This document shows, piece by piece, positions 14,629-21,385 of a DNA stretch of 22,277 nt. The translations under genes and the position numbers were made by a program. The stretch is from Thermacetogenium sp. UBA5472. Its GTDB lineage: Bacteria > Bacillota > DSM-12270 > Thermacetogeniales > Thermacetogeniaceae. The first letter of the stretch is position 1, and every line of letters starts with the position of its first letter. Under the pieces are notes generated by a model that was not told where the DNA came from, made no database searches, and was given only the letters and a program-made list of their open reading frames with translations. The stretch covers positions 7,110 through 29,386 of the forward strand of contig DIQC01000075.1 in the NCBI GenBank assembly GCA_002426495.1, in the 5' to 3' direction.

Positions 14629-15069
14629 GTGATCATTTATTCTATGCAGCATTTGCTAATTTTACGGCTATTTATGTGTTATAAATTTCAAAACAAAGCA
14701 GTACTGCATCATCTACTCTTTTTGGTGAGCGCTGCTAAAAGTGAGGAGCAGGCCCTCGGTTTTTACGATTTTACGAGGTTGGGGTCAGGTGCCTACAGCT
14801 ATAGTATTCAGCGGCTTCTGGATGATTTGAAAGCAGAGAAACTTATTGAAGAGGGGGATGGCTGTCTGCAGATCACTGATCAGGGCAGGCATATCTACGT
14901 TAGCTTGGGGTCATCGTTAAAGGCATTTACTAACTTCTGGGATTTATGTTTTGCTATTATGGAGCGTTACCGGGGGGACTCACGAAAACTTAAGTGTAGG
15001 GTTTTTTGTGATATTACTTTTCGAAGAGCAAGGATCGGAGAACGTATTTTTGATTATTGTTTGTATTAA
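14629..15069 (+). CDS. winged-helix-like hypothetical protein
   Basis: No family was recognised with confidence. The 146 aa contain a likely winged-helix region (about 20-90): KAVLHHLLFLV, then FYDFTRLGSGAYSYSIQRLLDDLKAE, then KLIEEGDGCLQITDQGRHIY, a helix-helix-beta-hairpin pattern as in MarR/PadR-like or Panacea (SocA-type) domains. The C-terminal third is basic and Cys-containing (KLKCRVFCDITFRRARIGERIFDYCLY). The start is probably GTG at 14629 with GGGAG 10 bases upstream; the in-frame ATG at 14644 is an alternative. It stands alone between srtB and the DUF1786 gene, with 164 bases of featureless AT-rich DNA before it. DNA binding is a guess from fold pattern. Confidence 0.6.
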   Translation: MIIYSMQHLLILRLFMCYKFQNKAVLHHLLFLVSAAKSEEQALGFYDFTRLGSGAYSYSIQRLLDDLKAEKLIEEGDGCLQITDQGRHIYVSLGSSLKAFTNFWDLCFAIMERYRGDSRKLKCRVFCDITFRRARIGERIFDYCLY

Positions 15070-15142
15070 TTATTGTTCATTTAGGTTCAGCGACAATAAC
15101 GATTATTATTAATTTTTATCATGCTATAGGAGGTAGTTGTTA

Positions 15143-16180
15143 ATGAGTTCCAGGGGTCGTATTTTAGCGATAGATATTGGAGCAGGTACTCAGGATATTC
15201 TTCTCTATGAGGATGGTATCCCGGTAGAAAATTGTGTCAAAATGATAGTTCCTTCAGCAACGAAACAGGTGGCTGGTAAAATCGCTCGGGCGACAACTGC
15301 GGGCAGGGATATTTATCTGAGCGGCCATTTGATGGGAGGCGGCCCAATGGTGAGTGCTCTAAAAAAGCACCTGGCAGCTGGGCTGCAGGCTTATGCTGCC
15401 CCTTCTGCGGCCAAAACCGTCAGAGATGACCCGCGGGAGGTAGAGGCTATGGGTGTACAGATTGTCCAGGAGCGACCGGATGGTGATCTGCTGGAAATAG
15501 CACTGCGTGACATTGATCTAGACAAATTGGCCGCTGCCCTAGTTCACTATGATGTTTCTCTACCAGATATAGTTGCAGTTGCAGTACAGGACCATGGGGA
15601 GGCCATCGGCAAGAGCAATCGAAAGTTCCGCTTCGAGCACTGGGAACGTTTCTTAAGGGATGGAGGGACTGTGGCTGACCTGATTTATAGAGACAATGTT
15701 CCTCCTTATTTTACCAGAATGCTGGCCGTGCAAGAGGATGCCCCTGGAGCCTATGTTATGGATACAGGTGCAGCTGCAGTAAGGGGGGCTTTGCTGGATC
15801 CTGTTGTAGGTGCCCACCAGAAGGATGGTGTGCTAATGGTCAATGTGGGGAATCAGCATACATTAGCGGCTTTATTGAAGGGAGATCGTATCTGGGGGAT
15901 CTTCGAACACCATTCCGGTTTAATGACACCTGAAAAACTTGGTGATTATCTGCAGCGCTTTGTCCAAGGAAAGGTGACAAATGCAGAGGTCTACGATGAT
16001 AACGGCCATGGTTGTGCTGTTCTTCCCGATGCACCAGCGGCAGAGTGCTTTGACTTTTTAGTTATTACAGGTCCTCAGCGCCATAAAGCTCAAGGTATGG
16101 GCTATTTTGCTGTTCCCTATGGCGACATGATGCTCAGCGGAAGCTTCGGCCTTGTGGCAGCAGTCAAGGAGTATCAATAA
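15143..16180 (+). CDS. DUF1786 protein, ASKHA-type ATPase fold
   Basis: Uncharacterised family often labelled 'putative pyruvate formate-lyase activating enzyme', a label without biochemical support. The 345 aa start with a phosphate-binding strand-loop typical of actin/hexokinase folds, LAIDIGAGTQDILLYE (about residues 7-22), and have a second glycine-rich segment, VMDTGAAAVRGALL, followed by MVNVGNQHTLAALL. Conserved-looking metal or nucleotide motifs are VQDHGEA and HHSGLMTPEKL. There is no CxxxCxxC, so it is not a radical-SAM enzyme. Start at the ATG at 15143, with GGAGG 9 bases upstream; the TTG at 15137 is too close to that site. The downstream gap to the flavoprotein gene is filled by repeats. 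Confidence 0.8.
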   Translation: MSSRGRILAIDIGAGTQDILLYEDGIPVENCVKMIVPSATKQVAGKIARATTAGRDIYLSGHLMGGGPMVSALKKHLAAGLQAYAAPSAAKTVRDDPREVEAMGVQIVQERPDGDLLEIALRDIDLDKLAAALVHYDVSLPDIVAVAVQDHGEAIGKSNRKFRFEHWERFLRDGGTVADLIYRDNVPPYFTRMLAVQEDAPGAYVMDTGAAAVRGALLDPVVGAHQKDGVLMVNVGNQHTLAALLKGDRIWGIFEHHSGLMTPEKLGDYLQRFVQGKVTNAEVYDDNGHGCAVLPDAPAAECFDFLVITGPQRHKAQGMGYFAVPYGDMMLSGSFGLVAAVKEYQ

Positions 16181-16265
16181 CAGTGCCTGTTACCTTTGAC
16201 GTCATAGTGGGGCACAATTGGTGTTTTGATGGCGGTTTCCGTTTCTCATGTTTTTTGTAGATATC

Positions 16266-16376
16266 GTGACAAAAGGAGGACCGTCCATTTGAGATGTGGG
16301 AAGTGGGAGGTTGGATGTGGGAAAAACCAAACGTGACAAGACCCCCGTCCCCCCTGTCACACGGACCCCTTGTCAC
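16266..16376. repeat. REP-like GTGACA/CCGTCC repeat cluster
   Basis: GTGACAAAAGGAGGACCGTCC-type sequence starts at 16266. GTGACAAG (16333-16340) pairs with CTTGTCAC (16369-16376), and GTGACA also with TGTCAC (16355-16360), around a CCCCCGTCC core. This is the same repeat family as 2899 and 5067 with different arms. It occupies most of the 212-base gap and ends just before the ribosome site of the next gene. Confidence 0.6.
16291..16323 (+). repeat. 33-bp dispersed repeat, copy B
   Basis: Matches 11676-11708 (opposite strand) at 30 of 33 positions. It lies inside the REP-like cluster before the thioredoxin-reductase-like gene. An in-frame upstream ATG within it would add repeat-encoded residues to that protein, but no ribosome site supports that start. 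Confidence 0.75.
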
Positions 16377-16392
16377 ACACAGGAGGTTATTT

Positions 16393-17262
16393 ATGAATTC
16401 AGATATCCTATGGGACATACTCATTGTTGGAACTGGGCCTGCAGGTATGGGTGCCGCAGTTAACGCCCGCATCAGAGAGAAAAAGGTCATTCTTTTGGGC
16501 GCGGAGAATGGTTCGGATAGATTGGCTAAGGCCCCTGAGGTCAAAAACTACCTGGGTTTTCCGGAAATCTCCGGAAAAGAATTAATGGATAAATTCATTG
16601 GCCATGCTGTTGGCGCAGGGGCTGTGCTGGAAAAAGGGCGTGTGGAAACTATCTATCCTGGGGATGAATTTACGGTAGTAACCCGGGATAACCAGCTTTA
16701 TCGCTCTCGTGCAGTAATTTTGGCTACAGGGGTTCAACAAGCGCGACTTCTCCCTGGTGAAAAGGAATTCCTGGGGCGTGGCCTGGGTTACTGTGCCACC
16801 TGTGACGGCCCTATCTACCGCAGCAAAGAGGTTGCGGTGATCGGCGAAACACCGGAGGCAGAAGAGGAAGTGAATTTCCTGGCGGAAATCTGCAGTAAGG
16901 TGCATTATTTCCCCTCCTATAAGAAAAGGGGGTTGCAGGTAGATCCCAGGGTAGAGGTGTATAAGGAAAAGCCCATGGCTGTGCTGGGGGATAAGCGGGC
17001 AGAAGGGCTAGCTCTGCCTGATGGAAAACTCCCTGTGGCGGGTGTTTTTATCATCAGAGAGGTTGCTCCGGCAGAGCAGTTGATCTCTGATCTAAAGCTT
17101 GAAGATAAGTCTATAGTTGTTGATAGAATGATGGAAACGAACATTCCGGGGGTTTTCGCTGCAGGTGATTGCACCGGTAAGCCCTACCAGGTCGGAAAAG
17201 CCGCTGGGGAAGGCCTTACAGCCGCTCTCAGCGCAGTGAGCTACCTTGACAAAAAAGCGTGA
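16393..17262 (+). CDS. thioredoxin-reductase-like flavoprotein without NADPH motifs
   Basis: FAD-dependent disulfide oxidoreductase of the low-molecular-weight thioredoxin reductase family, 289 aa. The FAD-binding GTGPAGMGAA (13-22), ATG motif (111-113), redox-active CATC (C134/C137) and the C-terminal VFAAGDCTGKPYQVGKAAGEG are all present. The second nucleotide-binding site is not: the usual GGGxSAxEEA is GETPEAEEE (151-159), and the HRRxxxR that reads NADPH is HYFPSYKK. Clostridial FFTR-type enzymes, which take electrons from ferredoxin, share such losses, so a ferredoxin-linked or otherwise NADPH-independent reductase is likely. AGGAGG lies 6 bases before the ATG at 16393. The gene ends at a repeat half-site and a terminator. 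Confidence 0.88.
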   Translation: MNSDILWDILIVGTGPAGMGAAVNARIREKKVILLGAENGSDRLAKAPEVKNYLGFPEISGKELMDKFIGHAVGAGAVLEKGRVETIYPGDEFTVVTRDNQLYRSRAVILATGVQQARLLPGEKEFLGRGLGYCATCDGPIYRSKEVAVIGETPEAEEEVNFLAEICSKVHYFPSYKKRGLQVDPRVEVYKEKPMAVLGDKRAEGLALPDGKLPVAGVFIIREVAPAEQLISDLKLEDKSIVVDRMMETNIPGVFAAGDCTGKPYQVGKAAGEGLTAALSAVSYLDKKA

Positions 17263-17403
17263 TAAGGGGACGGCTATTACATCAAACAGAGTGTGGATCC
17301 CGATGGAGAATAACTGAAGTTAAGAGAATCTATTGAATACCCAGTGGTGTGTAATACCCGATTAATATTCCTTGGAAGTTAATTCTGTATCTTAAATATA
17401 AAC

Positions 17404-17436
17404 CAGCCCTCTTTTTTTGGATGGGCTGATTTTTTT
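17404..17436 (+). terminator. intrinsic terminator
   Basis: CAGCCC (17404-17409) and GGGCTG (17423-17428) form a 6-bp stem followed by a run of seven T at 17430-17436. It ends the upstream unit and separates it from the peptide locus. Confidence 0.8.
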
Positions 17437-17793
17437 ATGCACAAAATTTGACGGTTAAGACACAAAAACCTACGGTTCATGACAGGATTTCGACGTTTTG
17501 CGCATATCGTATTGTTAGAGGCCGTCAAATATGGTAATGTAAGGGCGTGATGGGTGTATAAGGAAACTATAAATAATACTGGGACATATGTAAGTAACTA
17601 TGTGGCAGTAGAACACTCTATCAATAGTTTGCCCTGGCAATATTAATATTAATATGCAACGGGCATGTAGTTCTTGTAGCCATGTGCCCGCGATGCATAA
17701 ATAGGCGGAAGATGGAGGTGATAATGAAATAAGATTTTTTATATTTATAGTTAGTTCCAAAAACAATATGAGGAGGTTTATCATGGAAAAGTA
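17437..17793 (+). promoter_or_regulatory. long leader of the bacteriocin-like locus
   Basis: The 531-base gene-free stretch 17263-17793 holds a GGGGACGG repeat half-site (17266-17273), the terminator, and two degenerate ACGGTT...GACA half-sites (17451-17462, 17472-17484) that look like decayed copies of the REP-like family. After these come an AT palindrome (17641-17655) and an imperfect long stem-loop at 17654-17698 (ATGCA...CGGGCA / TGCCCG...TGCAT). Two minicistrons follow. TTGACG at 17448 is a possible -35 box, but no convincing -10 was found. Confidence 0.45.
17724..17732 (+). other. minicistron M-K-stop with perfect ribosome site
   Basis: GGAGGTGAT (17714-17722), a full match to the 16S anti-SD, precedes ATG AAA TAA by the usual spacing. 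No in-frame continuation exists. It lies in the leader of the bacteriocin-like gene. Confidence 0.45.
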
Positions 17794-17794
17794 A
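17783..17794 (+). other. minicistron M-E-K-stop overlapping the next start
   Basis: AGGAGG (17771-17776) is 6 bases from ATG GAA AAG TAA. The stop overlaps the ATG of the peptide gene as TAATG, which permits coupled reinitiation. The peptide start itself is 17 bases from the AGGAGG, too far for direct initiation. Confidence 0.5.
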
Positions 17795-18045
17795 TGTTGA
17801 ATGAAAAGAAAGTCATTACTTCTATCACAATTGGGGCAATACTGGTCATGTTGGCAATATCTTTTATGCCAATGCTTATTACTACAGATGTAAGCTTGGG
17901 TCTTAGTACTGGCAGTGCAGCTTGGGCTGCAAGTCAAGGAGATGTTGTTGGTGCAGTATTAGGGATAGCCGGCTATTGGGCGGCAGTCGCAACGGCAGCA
18001 GTTGTTGCAACTCTAGCAGGTCCAGCTTTGGTATTATTCCTATAA
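17794..18045 (+). CDS. circular-bacteriocin-like hydrophobic peptide precursor
   Basis: An 83-aa peptide. A short charged start (MLNEKK) leads into a hydrophobic leader (about 7-31), then a Gly/Ala-rich, nearly uncharged region: LGLSTGSAAWAASQGDVVG, LGIAGYWAAVATAAVVATL, AGPALVLFL. The spacing G-[IL]-x-x-G-[ST]-A followed by Gly-rich helices resembles carnocyclin/uberolysin and gassericin A precursors, and gassericin-type precursors also have a hydrophobic leader ending near '[LI]TT'. A cut near residues 31-33 would leave about 51 residues; an alternative signal-peptidase-like site is AWA-AS (45/46). The cationic residues of most circular bacteriocins are missing. SD for the next gene starts immediately after the stop, so the genes form an operon. 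This could also be a different small membrane peptide; no homology search was possible. Confidence 0.5.
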   Translation: MLNEKKVITSITIGAILVMLAISFMPMLITTDVSLGLSTGSAAWAASQGDVVGAVLGIAGYWAAVATAAVVATLAGPALVLFL

Positions 18046-18059
18046 AGGAGGCAAAGAAC

Positions 18060-18326
18060 ATGAGGAAAACTTGCTTAATAACCCAGTTATTTTTATTGTT
18101 TCTTTTTGCTATTATACTCGTAACGAACATCTTGGGATATGCGAACTACGATAGCGTGCGATATATCTTATATGCTATTGTAGTGTTATCAGTGATCAAT
18201 CTAATTATAAATGTGAGGGCCGAAGACGATAAGCAAGTTCCCGAAACGACTAAAAGAAACATCGTTAGTGCCGCTGTTGTTTTTGGCGTATTTCTAACTG
18301 TCATCGTAATAATCCAGTTGATTTAA
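18060..18326 (+). CDS. small three-helix membrane protein, possible immunity protein
   Basis: 88 aa with three hydrophobic helices (about 8-26, 33-51, 68-87) and a charged segment between the second and third (NVRAEDDKQVPETTKRN). AGGAGG at 18046-18051 is 8 bases from the ATG, and only 14 bases separate it from the peptide gene. It resembles DUF2178-like small membrane proteins and multi-helix bacteriocin immunity proteins in size and layout, but no specific motif fixes a family. Immunity is inferred from position directly after the precursor. A hairpin follows. Confidence 0.55.
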   Translation: MRKTCLITQLFLLFLFAIILVTNILGYANYDSVRYILYAIVVLSVINLIINVRAEDDKQVPETTKRNIVSAAVVFGVFLTVIVIIQLI

Positions 18327-18331
18327 TTTAG

Positions 18332-18367
18332 AAGGGGGGCACATAATTTCATTTTTGTGTCCTCCTT
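18332..18367 (+). terminator. 11-bp hairpin after the putative immunity gene
   Basis: AAGGGGGGCAC (18332-18342) pairs with GTGTCCTCCTT (18357-18367), including two or three G-U pairs in RNA, followed by a weak T-rich stretch. It could be a partial terminator lowering expression of the next gene relative to the peptide and immunity genes. Confidence 0.5.
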
Positions 18368-18422
18368 TGCATCTTTTATAGATTAGTCATGCCGAAATGT
18401 TTTAGTATTGGAGGAGCATTAA

Positions 18423-18964
18423 TTGACTTCTTTAATCTTTAAGCCGGTACCTTTTTTGGAAGAGAAGCTAAATACACCGTTCAGTATAACAAAACCATTA
18501 ATAATTATCGTATCAAAAACTTTATTACAGAATTTATCACTTATATACTTAATGTTTTACATAATAAGGTTCTTTAGTAGCGAAGGAAATATTCTCTTAG
18601 TGTTTTTTATTATTTCCTTTATTATGAGTTTGTTGTTAAACATGACTGTATGGTTTGTATTTTCAGGAATAGTATACATTTTAATATCAAAAATCAAAAA
18701 AGAAATTAAATTTAATAAAATTTTGAGCTTATGGGGTATGGCTTTATGCCATTAGAATTACCTGCAATTATTATCTCTGGAGCCATTGGGTTTAAGGTTC
18801 CGTTTAATCTATTTGCATATTTTTGCGAAAGGAGATCAAGTATTATTAGCATAAATGAGATTAAATATACCGGTTATTTAATTATCATTTTGCTAGCAAT
18901 GTTAATAATAGCAGCCTTTATTGAAGCGATATTTGTTATACCCTATGGCCAAACACTTACCTGA
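18423..18964 (+). pseudogene. SpoIIM(DUF95)/Yip1-like membrane protein, apparent frameshift
   Basis: Two overlapping frames read as one protein. The first runs from TTG at 18423 (GGAGGAG 6 bases upstream) to 18755. The second is open from before 18731 to 18964. Joining after LSLWG gives GYGFMPLELPAIIISGAIGF and ends with LIIAAFIEAIFV, which resemble the ELPAIxIAGAxG and AAFIEAF motifs of SpoIIM/DUF95 proteins; the part before the break also resembles Yip1 proteins. One extra G in the GGGG at 18732-18735 would restore the frame. DUF95 proteins are a hallmark of circular-bacteriocin clusters. Alternatives are sequencing error, programmed slippage, or two coupled polypeptides (ATG at 18731 overlaps the first stop by 25 bases). 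The joined protein would have about 180 residues and four to five helices. Confidence 0.6.
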
Positions 18965-19038
18965 AAACGGTAATTTAACAAGTGGTTATCTTTTTGTCAA
19001 AATATGAAATGGGTACAACACAGGTTTTTATTTTTATA

Positions 19039-19067
19039 TTTACATTATTATCAAAAAGTGATATCAT
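19039..19067 (+). promoter_or_regulatory. SigA-type promoter for the SPFH gene set
   Basis: TTTACA (19039-19044) and TATCAT (19062-19067) are separated by 17 bases, each 5/6 to consensus, 35 bases before the SPFH start. This separates the SPFH-ABC set from the peptide locus. Confidence 0.5.
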
Positions 19068-19101
19068 GGTAATACCAAAATGAAATAAGGGGGTAGTTGC
19101 T

Positions 19102-19944
19102 ATGGTAGAAAGAAGAGCATGGGCGATCAATGGTTTTATAGGTGTTTTGGTTGTTCTTATTTTGCTTGGGGTCAGTATTTATGCTTTTGTGATCAATCAA
19201 ATCGCATGGGGAGTTATTTTTTCCACAATTACTGTTATTCTGGCATCGGGTATCAGAGTTGTACAGCCCAATGAAGCCAGGACAGTGATCTTTTTTGGTA
19301 ATTACGTTGGTACAGTCCGCCAACCTGGATTGTGGTATGTTATTCCACTTTCTTATGACCGGAAGATCTCTTTACGGGTGCGTAACTTTAATTGCAAAAC
19401 ATTGAAGGTCAATGATGTGGATGGTAACCCTATTGAAATCGCCGCTGTAGTGGTGTTCAAGGTTGTGGATTCGGCAAAGGCTGTCTTTGATGTTGATGAT
19501 TATGAAGAATTTGTAGAGATTCAGAGTGAAACTGCTTTGCGGCATGTGGCAACAGGGTATCCATATGATACCTATGAAGAAGGCGGTTATTCTCTGCGCG
19601 GCACTGGCAAGGAAGTTGCAGACGAACTCTGCAAGGAACTGCAGGAGCGCCTTTCTTTAGCCGGGGTAAAAGTGATGGAGGCTCGTCTGACTCACTTGGC
19701 TTACGCTACAGAGATTGCCAGCGCCATGCTGCAGCGCCAGCAGGCCTCTGCGATTTTGGCTGCTCGTCAAAAGATCGTGGAAGGGGCTGTGGGGATGTCA
19801 CAAATGGCCATCGAGCGATTGCAGGATGATGGCATTGTGGAACTAGATGAGGAGCGTAAGGTAAATATGATCAATAACTTGTTGGTGGCGATTATTTCTG
19901 ATCGTGGTGCCCAGCCGATCATCAATACGGGAAGCCTGTATTAA
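19102..19944 (+). CDS. SPFH/band-7 domain membrane protein
   Basis: 280 aa. Two N-terminal hydrophobic segments (about 8-30 and 33-50) are followed by an SPFH/band-7 domain: VVQPNEARTVIFFGNYVGTVRQPGLWYV opening, then VNDVDGNPIEIAAVVVFKVVDSAKAVF, and the helical end AYATEIASAMLQRQQASAILAARQKIVEGA. Such proteins form large membrane-associated assemblies that organise membrane domains or regulate proteases and envelope stress; in Bacillus, flotillin-like members respond to membrane-active agents. AAGGGGG precedes the ATG. The stop overlaps the ribosome site of the Arc-like gene, so the two are coupled. Confidence 0.9.
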   Translation: MVERRAWAINGFIGVLVVLILLGVSIYAFVINQIAWGVIFSTITVILASGIRVVQPNEARTVIFFGNYVGTVRQPGLWYVIPLSYDRKISLRVRNFNCKTLKVNDVDGNPIEIAAVVVFKVVDSAKAVFDVDDYEEFVEIQSETALRHVATGYPYDTYEEGGYSLRGTGKEVADELCKELQERLSLAGVKVMEARLTHLAYATEIASAMLQRQQASAILAARQKIVEGAVGMSQMAIERLQDDGIVELDEERKVNMINNLLVAIISDRGAQPIINTGSLY

Positions 19945-19953
19945 GGAGTTTTC

Positions 19954-20139
19954 ATGTCCAAGAAAAAGGCATTTCCTCTCCGTATTAATCCTAAACTATA
20001 TGAAGCACTAGAACGCTGGGCTGCCGATGAGTTTCGCAGTGTAAACGGTCAGATTGAATACCTTTTGCGAGAGGCAGTGGTCAATGCCGGCCGCATGCCA
20101 GGTAAAGAGAAGTCTCGAGAAGAGAAAGAAGCAGATTGA
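19954..20139 (+). CDS. Arc-like ribbon-helix-helix protein
   Basis: 61 aa. Pattern KKKAFPLRINPKLYEALERWA followed by DEFRSVNGQIEYLLREAV is the beta-strand, helix, turn, helix of an Arc/MetJ-type dimer, with the strand residues (PLRI) that enter the DNA major groove. The charged tail (PGKEKSREEKEAD) is likely disordered. AAGGAG overlaps the SPFH stop and lies 5 bases before the ATG. Pairing of this small protein directly after an SPFH gene recurs in Firmicutes genomes to my knowledge. It may regulate the set or act on the SPFH protein; targets unknown. Confidence 0.85.
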   Translation: MSKKKAFPLRINPKLYEALERWAADEFRSVNGQIEYLLREAVVNAGRMPGKEKSREEKEAD

Positions 20140-20269
20140 ATTAGGTCTTGTCCCAGTTTGGACAAAGGCTGAAGTGCAGATGTCTTGCCAATCTTTAGTC
20201 GGCCAGCTGGGGCTGAGGTTGGCCACAGTATAGTCTACTGACATTTTGATAACAACAAGGGGTGGGGAT

Positions 20270-20470
20270 ATGGAGTTTTTTGAGGAGAATATCCTGCTTG
20301 TTGCACCACTGATTATTTTGCAAATTGTTTTGTTTATTATCGGTATTGTGGACCTCCTGCGGCGTGAACCTGAGCAGGTGCGCTGGGGGATTAAATGGCC
20401 GTGGGTCATTATTCTGCTGATCAATATCATAGGCCCACTTTTTTATTTTGCCTTTGGCAGAAAGGACTAA
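20270..20470 (+). CDS. PLDc_N-type two-helix membrane protein (YxlE-like)
   Basis: 66 aa with two hydrophobic helices (about 8-28 and 41-61) separated by a charged loop, ending GPLFYFAFGRKD. This is the phospholipase D N-terminal (PLDc_N) domain alone, without any HKD catalytic motif; the WPWVIILLINIIGPLFYF pattern is typical. Start at the ATG at 20270 with GGGGTGGGG upstream; a TTG 24 bases earlier has no ribosome site. It ends three bases before the ABC ATPase start. In B. subtilis the equivalent gene yxlE lies before yxlF and yxlG in the sigY operon, where it has been linked to negative control of SigY. Confidence 0.82.
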   Translation: MEFFEENILLVAPLIILQIVLFIIGIVDLLRREPEQVRWGIKWPWVIILLINIIGPLFYFAFGRKD

Positions 20471-20473
20471 ACA

Positions 20474-21385
20474 ATGTTTGCTGTTGAGACGAGAAAGTTG
20501 AGTAAACAATTTGGGACAAAGGCGGCTGTTGATGGGCTTACCCTCGGGGTTCCCCGGGGCTCGGTTTTTGGATTTTTAGGGCCCAATGGTGCGGGAAAGA
20601 CCACCACATTGAGGATGCTGGTGGGTTTAGCCCGTCCTAGTTCAGGGGAGGCCATTGTACTGGGTGAATCTATTTTGTCCAGCAAACAGTATTTGCGCAG
20701 GATCGGTTTTTTGCCCGATGTCCCCGGATTTTATAATTGGATGCGGCCGCAGGAGTTTTTGATGCTGGTCGGTGATATTTTCGGTATGTCTGGGCGAGAT
20801 TTGAGGATGCGGGTGGGTGAAGTGCTGGAATTAACGGGGCTGGATGATGTAAAAGTCAGAATTGGCGGTTTTTCCAGGGGTATGAAACAAAGGCTGGGTT
20901 TAGCCCAGGCGATGCTTAACCAACCTGAATTGCTCTTTATGGATGAACCCACATCAGCCTTAGATCCTATTGGACGCAAAGAAATCCTCGATACCATTTC
21001 CCGGCTGGCAGGACGCACCACAGTGTTTTTTTCTACCCATATTTTAAATGATGTTGAGCGTGTTTGTGATACTGTTGCTATTATCAATCATGGTAGTCTT
21101 GTGGCACAGCAGAGCATCAGTTCCCTCAAAGAGAGCTATTCATTCCATAAAATTTACCTGAAACTTGAAGGGGACCCAGATATTTCAGCAGCAATAGAGA
21201 GCCAGCCCTGGGTTGACCGGGTAGAAAGGCATGATCATGGTTGGTTCCTGCACCTGGTTGATCTTCCGGCTGCCCAGCAGGCGCTACCTGGCATGATAGC
21301 TGATCATGGTTTAGCCTTACGGCGTTTTGAGTTGGTGGAGCCATCATTGGAGGATATCTTTGTGAGGTTGGTGAATAACCAATGA
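20474..21385 (+). CDS. ABC transporter ATP-binding protein (YxlF-like)
   Basis: 303 aa. Walker A GPNGAGKTT (36-44), Q-loop region near FLPDVPGFYNWM, signature FSRGMKQRLGLAQAM, Walker B ELLFMDEPTSALDP, and switch histidine in FFSTHILNDVERVC. The C-terminal 80 residues form the regulatory extension of drug/bacteriocin-type ATPases (DrrA/CcmA-like), ending EPSLEDIFVRLVNN. Works with the permease whose start overlaps its stop by four bases (ATGA). The substrate is not determinable from sequence; proximity to a bacteriocin-like gene suggests export or resistance. Confidence 0.95.
   Translation: MFAVETRKLSKQFGTKAAVDGLTLGVPRGSVFGFLGPNGAGKTTTLRMLVGLARPSSGEAIVLGESILSSKQYLRRIGFLPDVPGFYNWMRPQEFLMLVGDIFGMSGRDLRMRVGEVLELTGLDDVKVRIGGFSRGMKQRLGLAQAMLNQPELLFMDEPTSALDPIGRKEILDTISRLAGRTTVFFSTHILNDVERVCDTVAIINHGSLVAQQSISSLKESYSFHKIYLKLEGDPDISAAIESQPWVDRVERHDHGWFLHLVDLPAAQQALPGMIADHGLALRRFELVEPSLEDIFVRLVNNQ

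Noticed and set aside
16294..16392. N-terminal extension of the thioredoxin-reductase-like protein
   Set aside because: The extra residues are encoded by dispersed repeats and AGGAGG supports the ATG at 16393.
17480..17510. Possible Spo0A box around TTCGACG
   Set aside because: Only partial match to TTCGACAAA and no sporulation gene follows.
17460..17793. Riboswitch in the long leader
   Set aside because: No conserved core of a known class was recognised; only stem-loops can be stated.
17515..17937. Minus-strand 140-codon open frame opposite the leader and peptide gene
   Set aside because: Residue pattern is not protein-like, no ribosome site, and it covers the leader with its stem-loop and minicistrons.
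18731..18964. Independent 77-codon gene
   Set aside because: No ribosome site before its ATG, and its start continues the motif of the preceding frame; treated as one frameshifted gene.
20008..20509. Minus-strand open frames opposite the Arc-like and PLDc_N genes
   Set aside because: Shadows of two small plus-strand genes with ribosome sites and family patterns.
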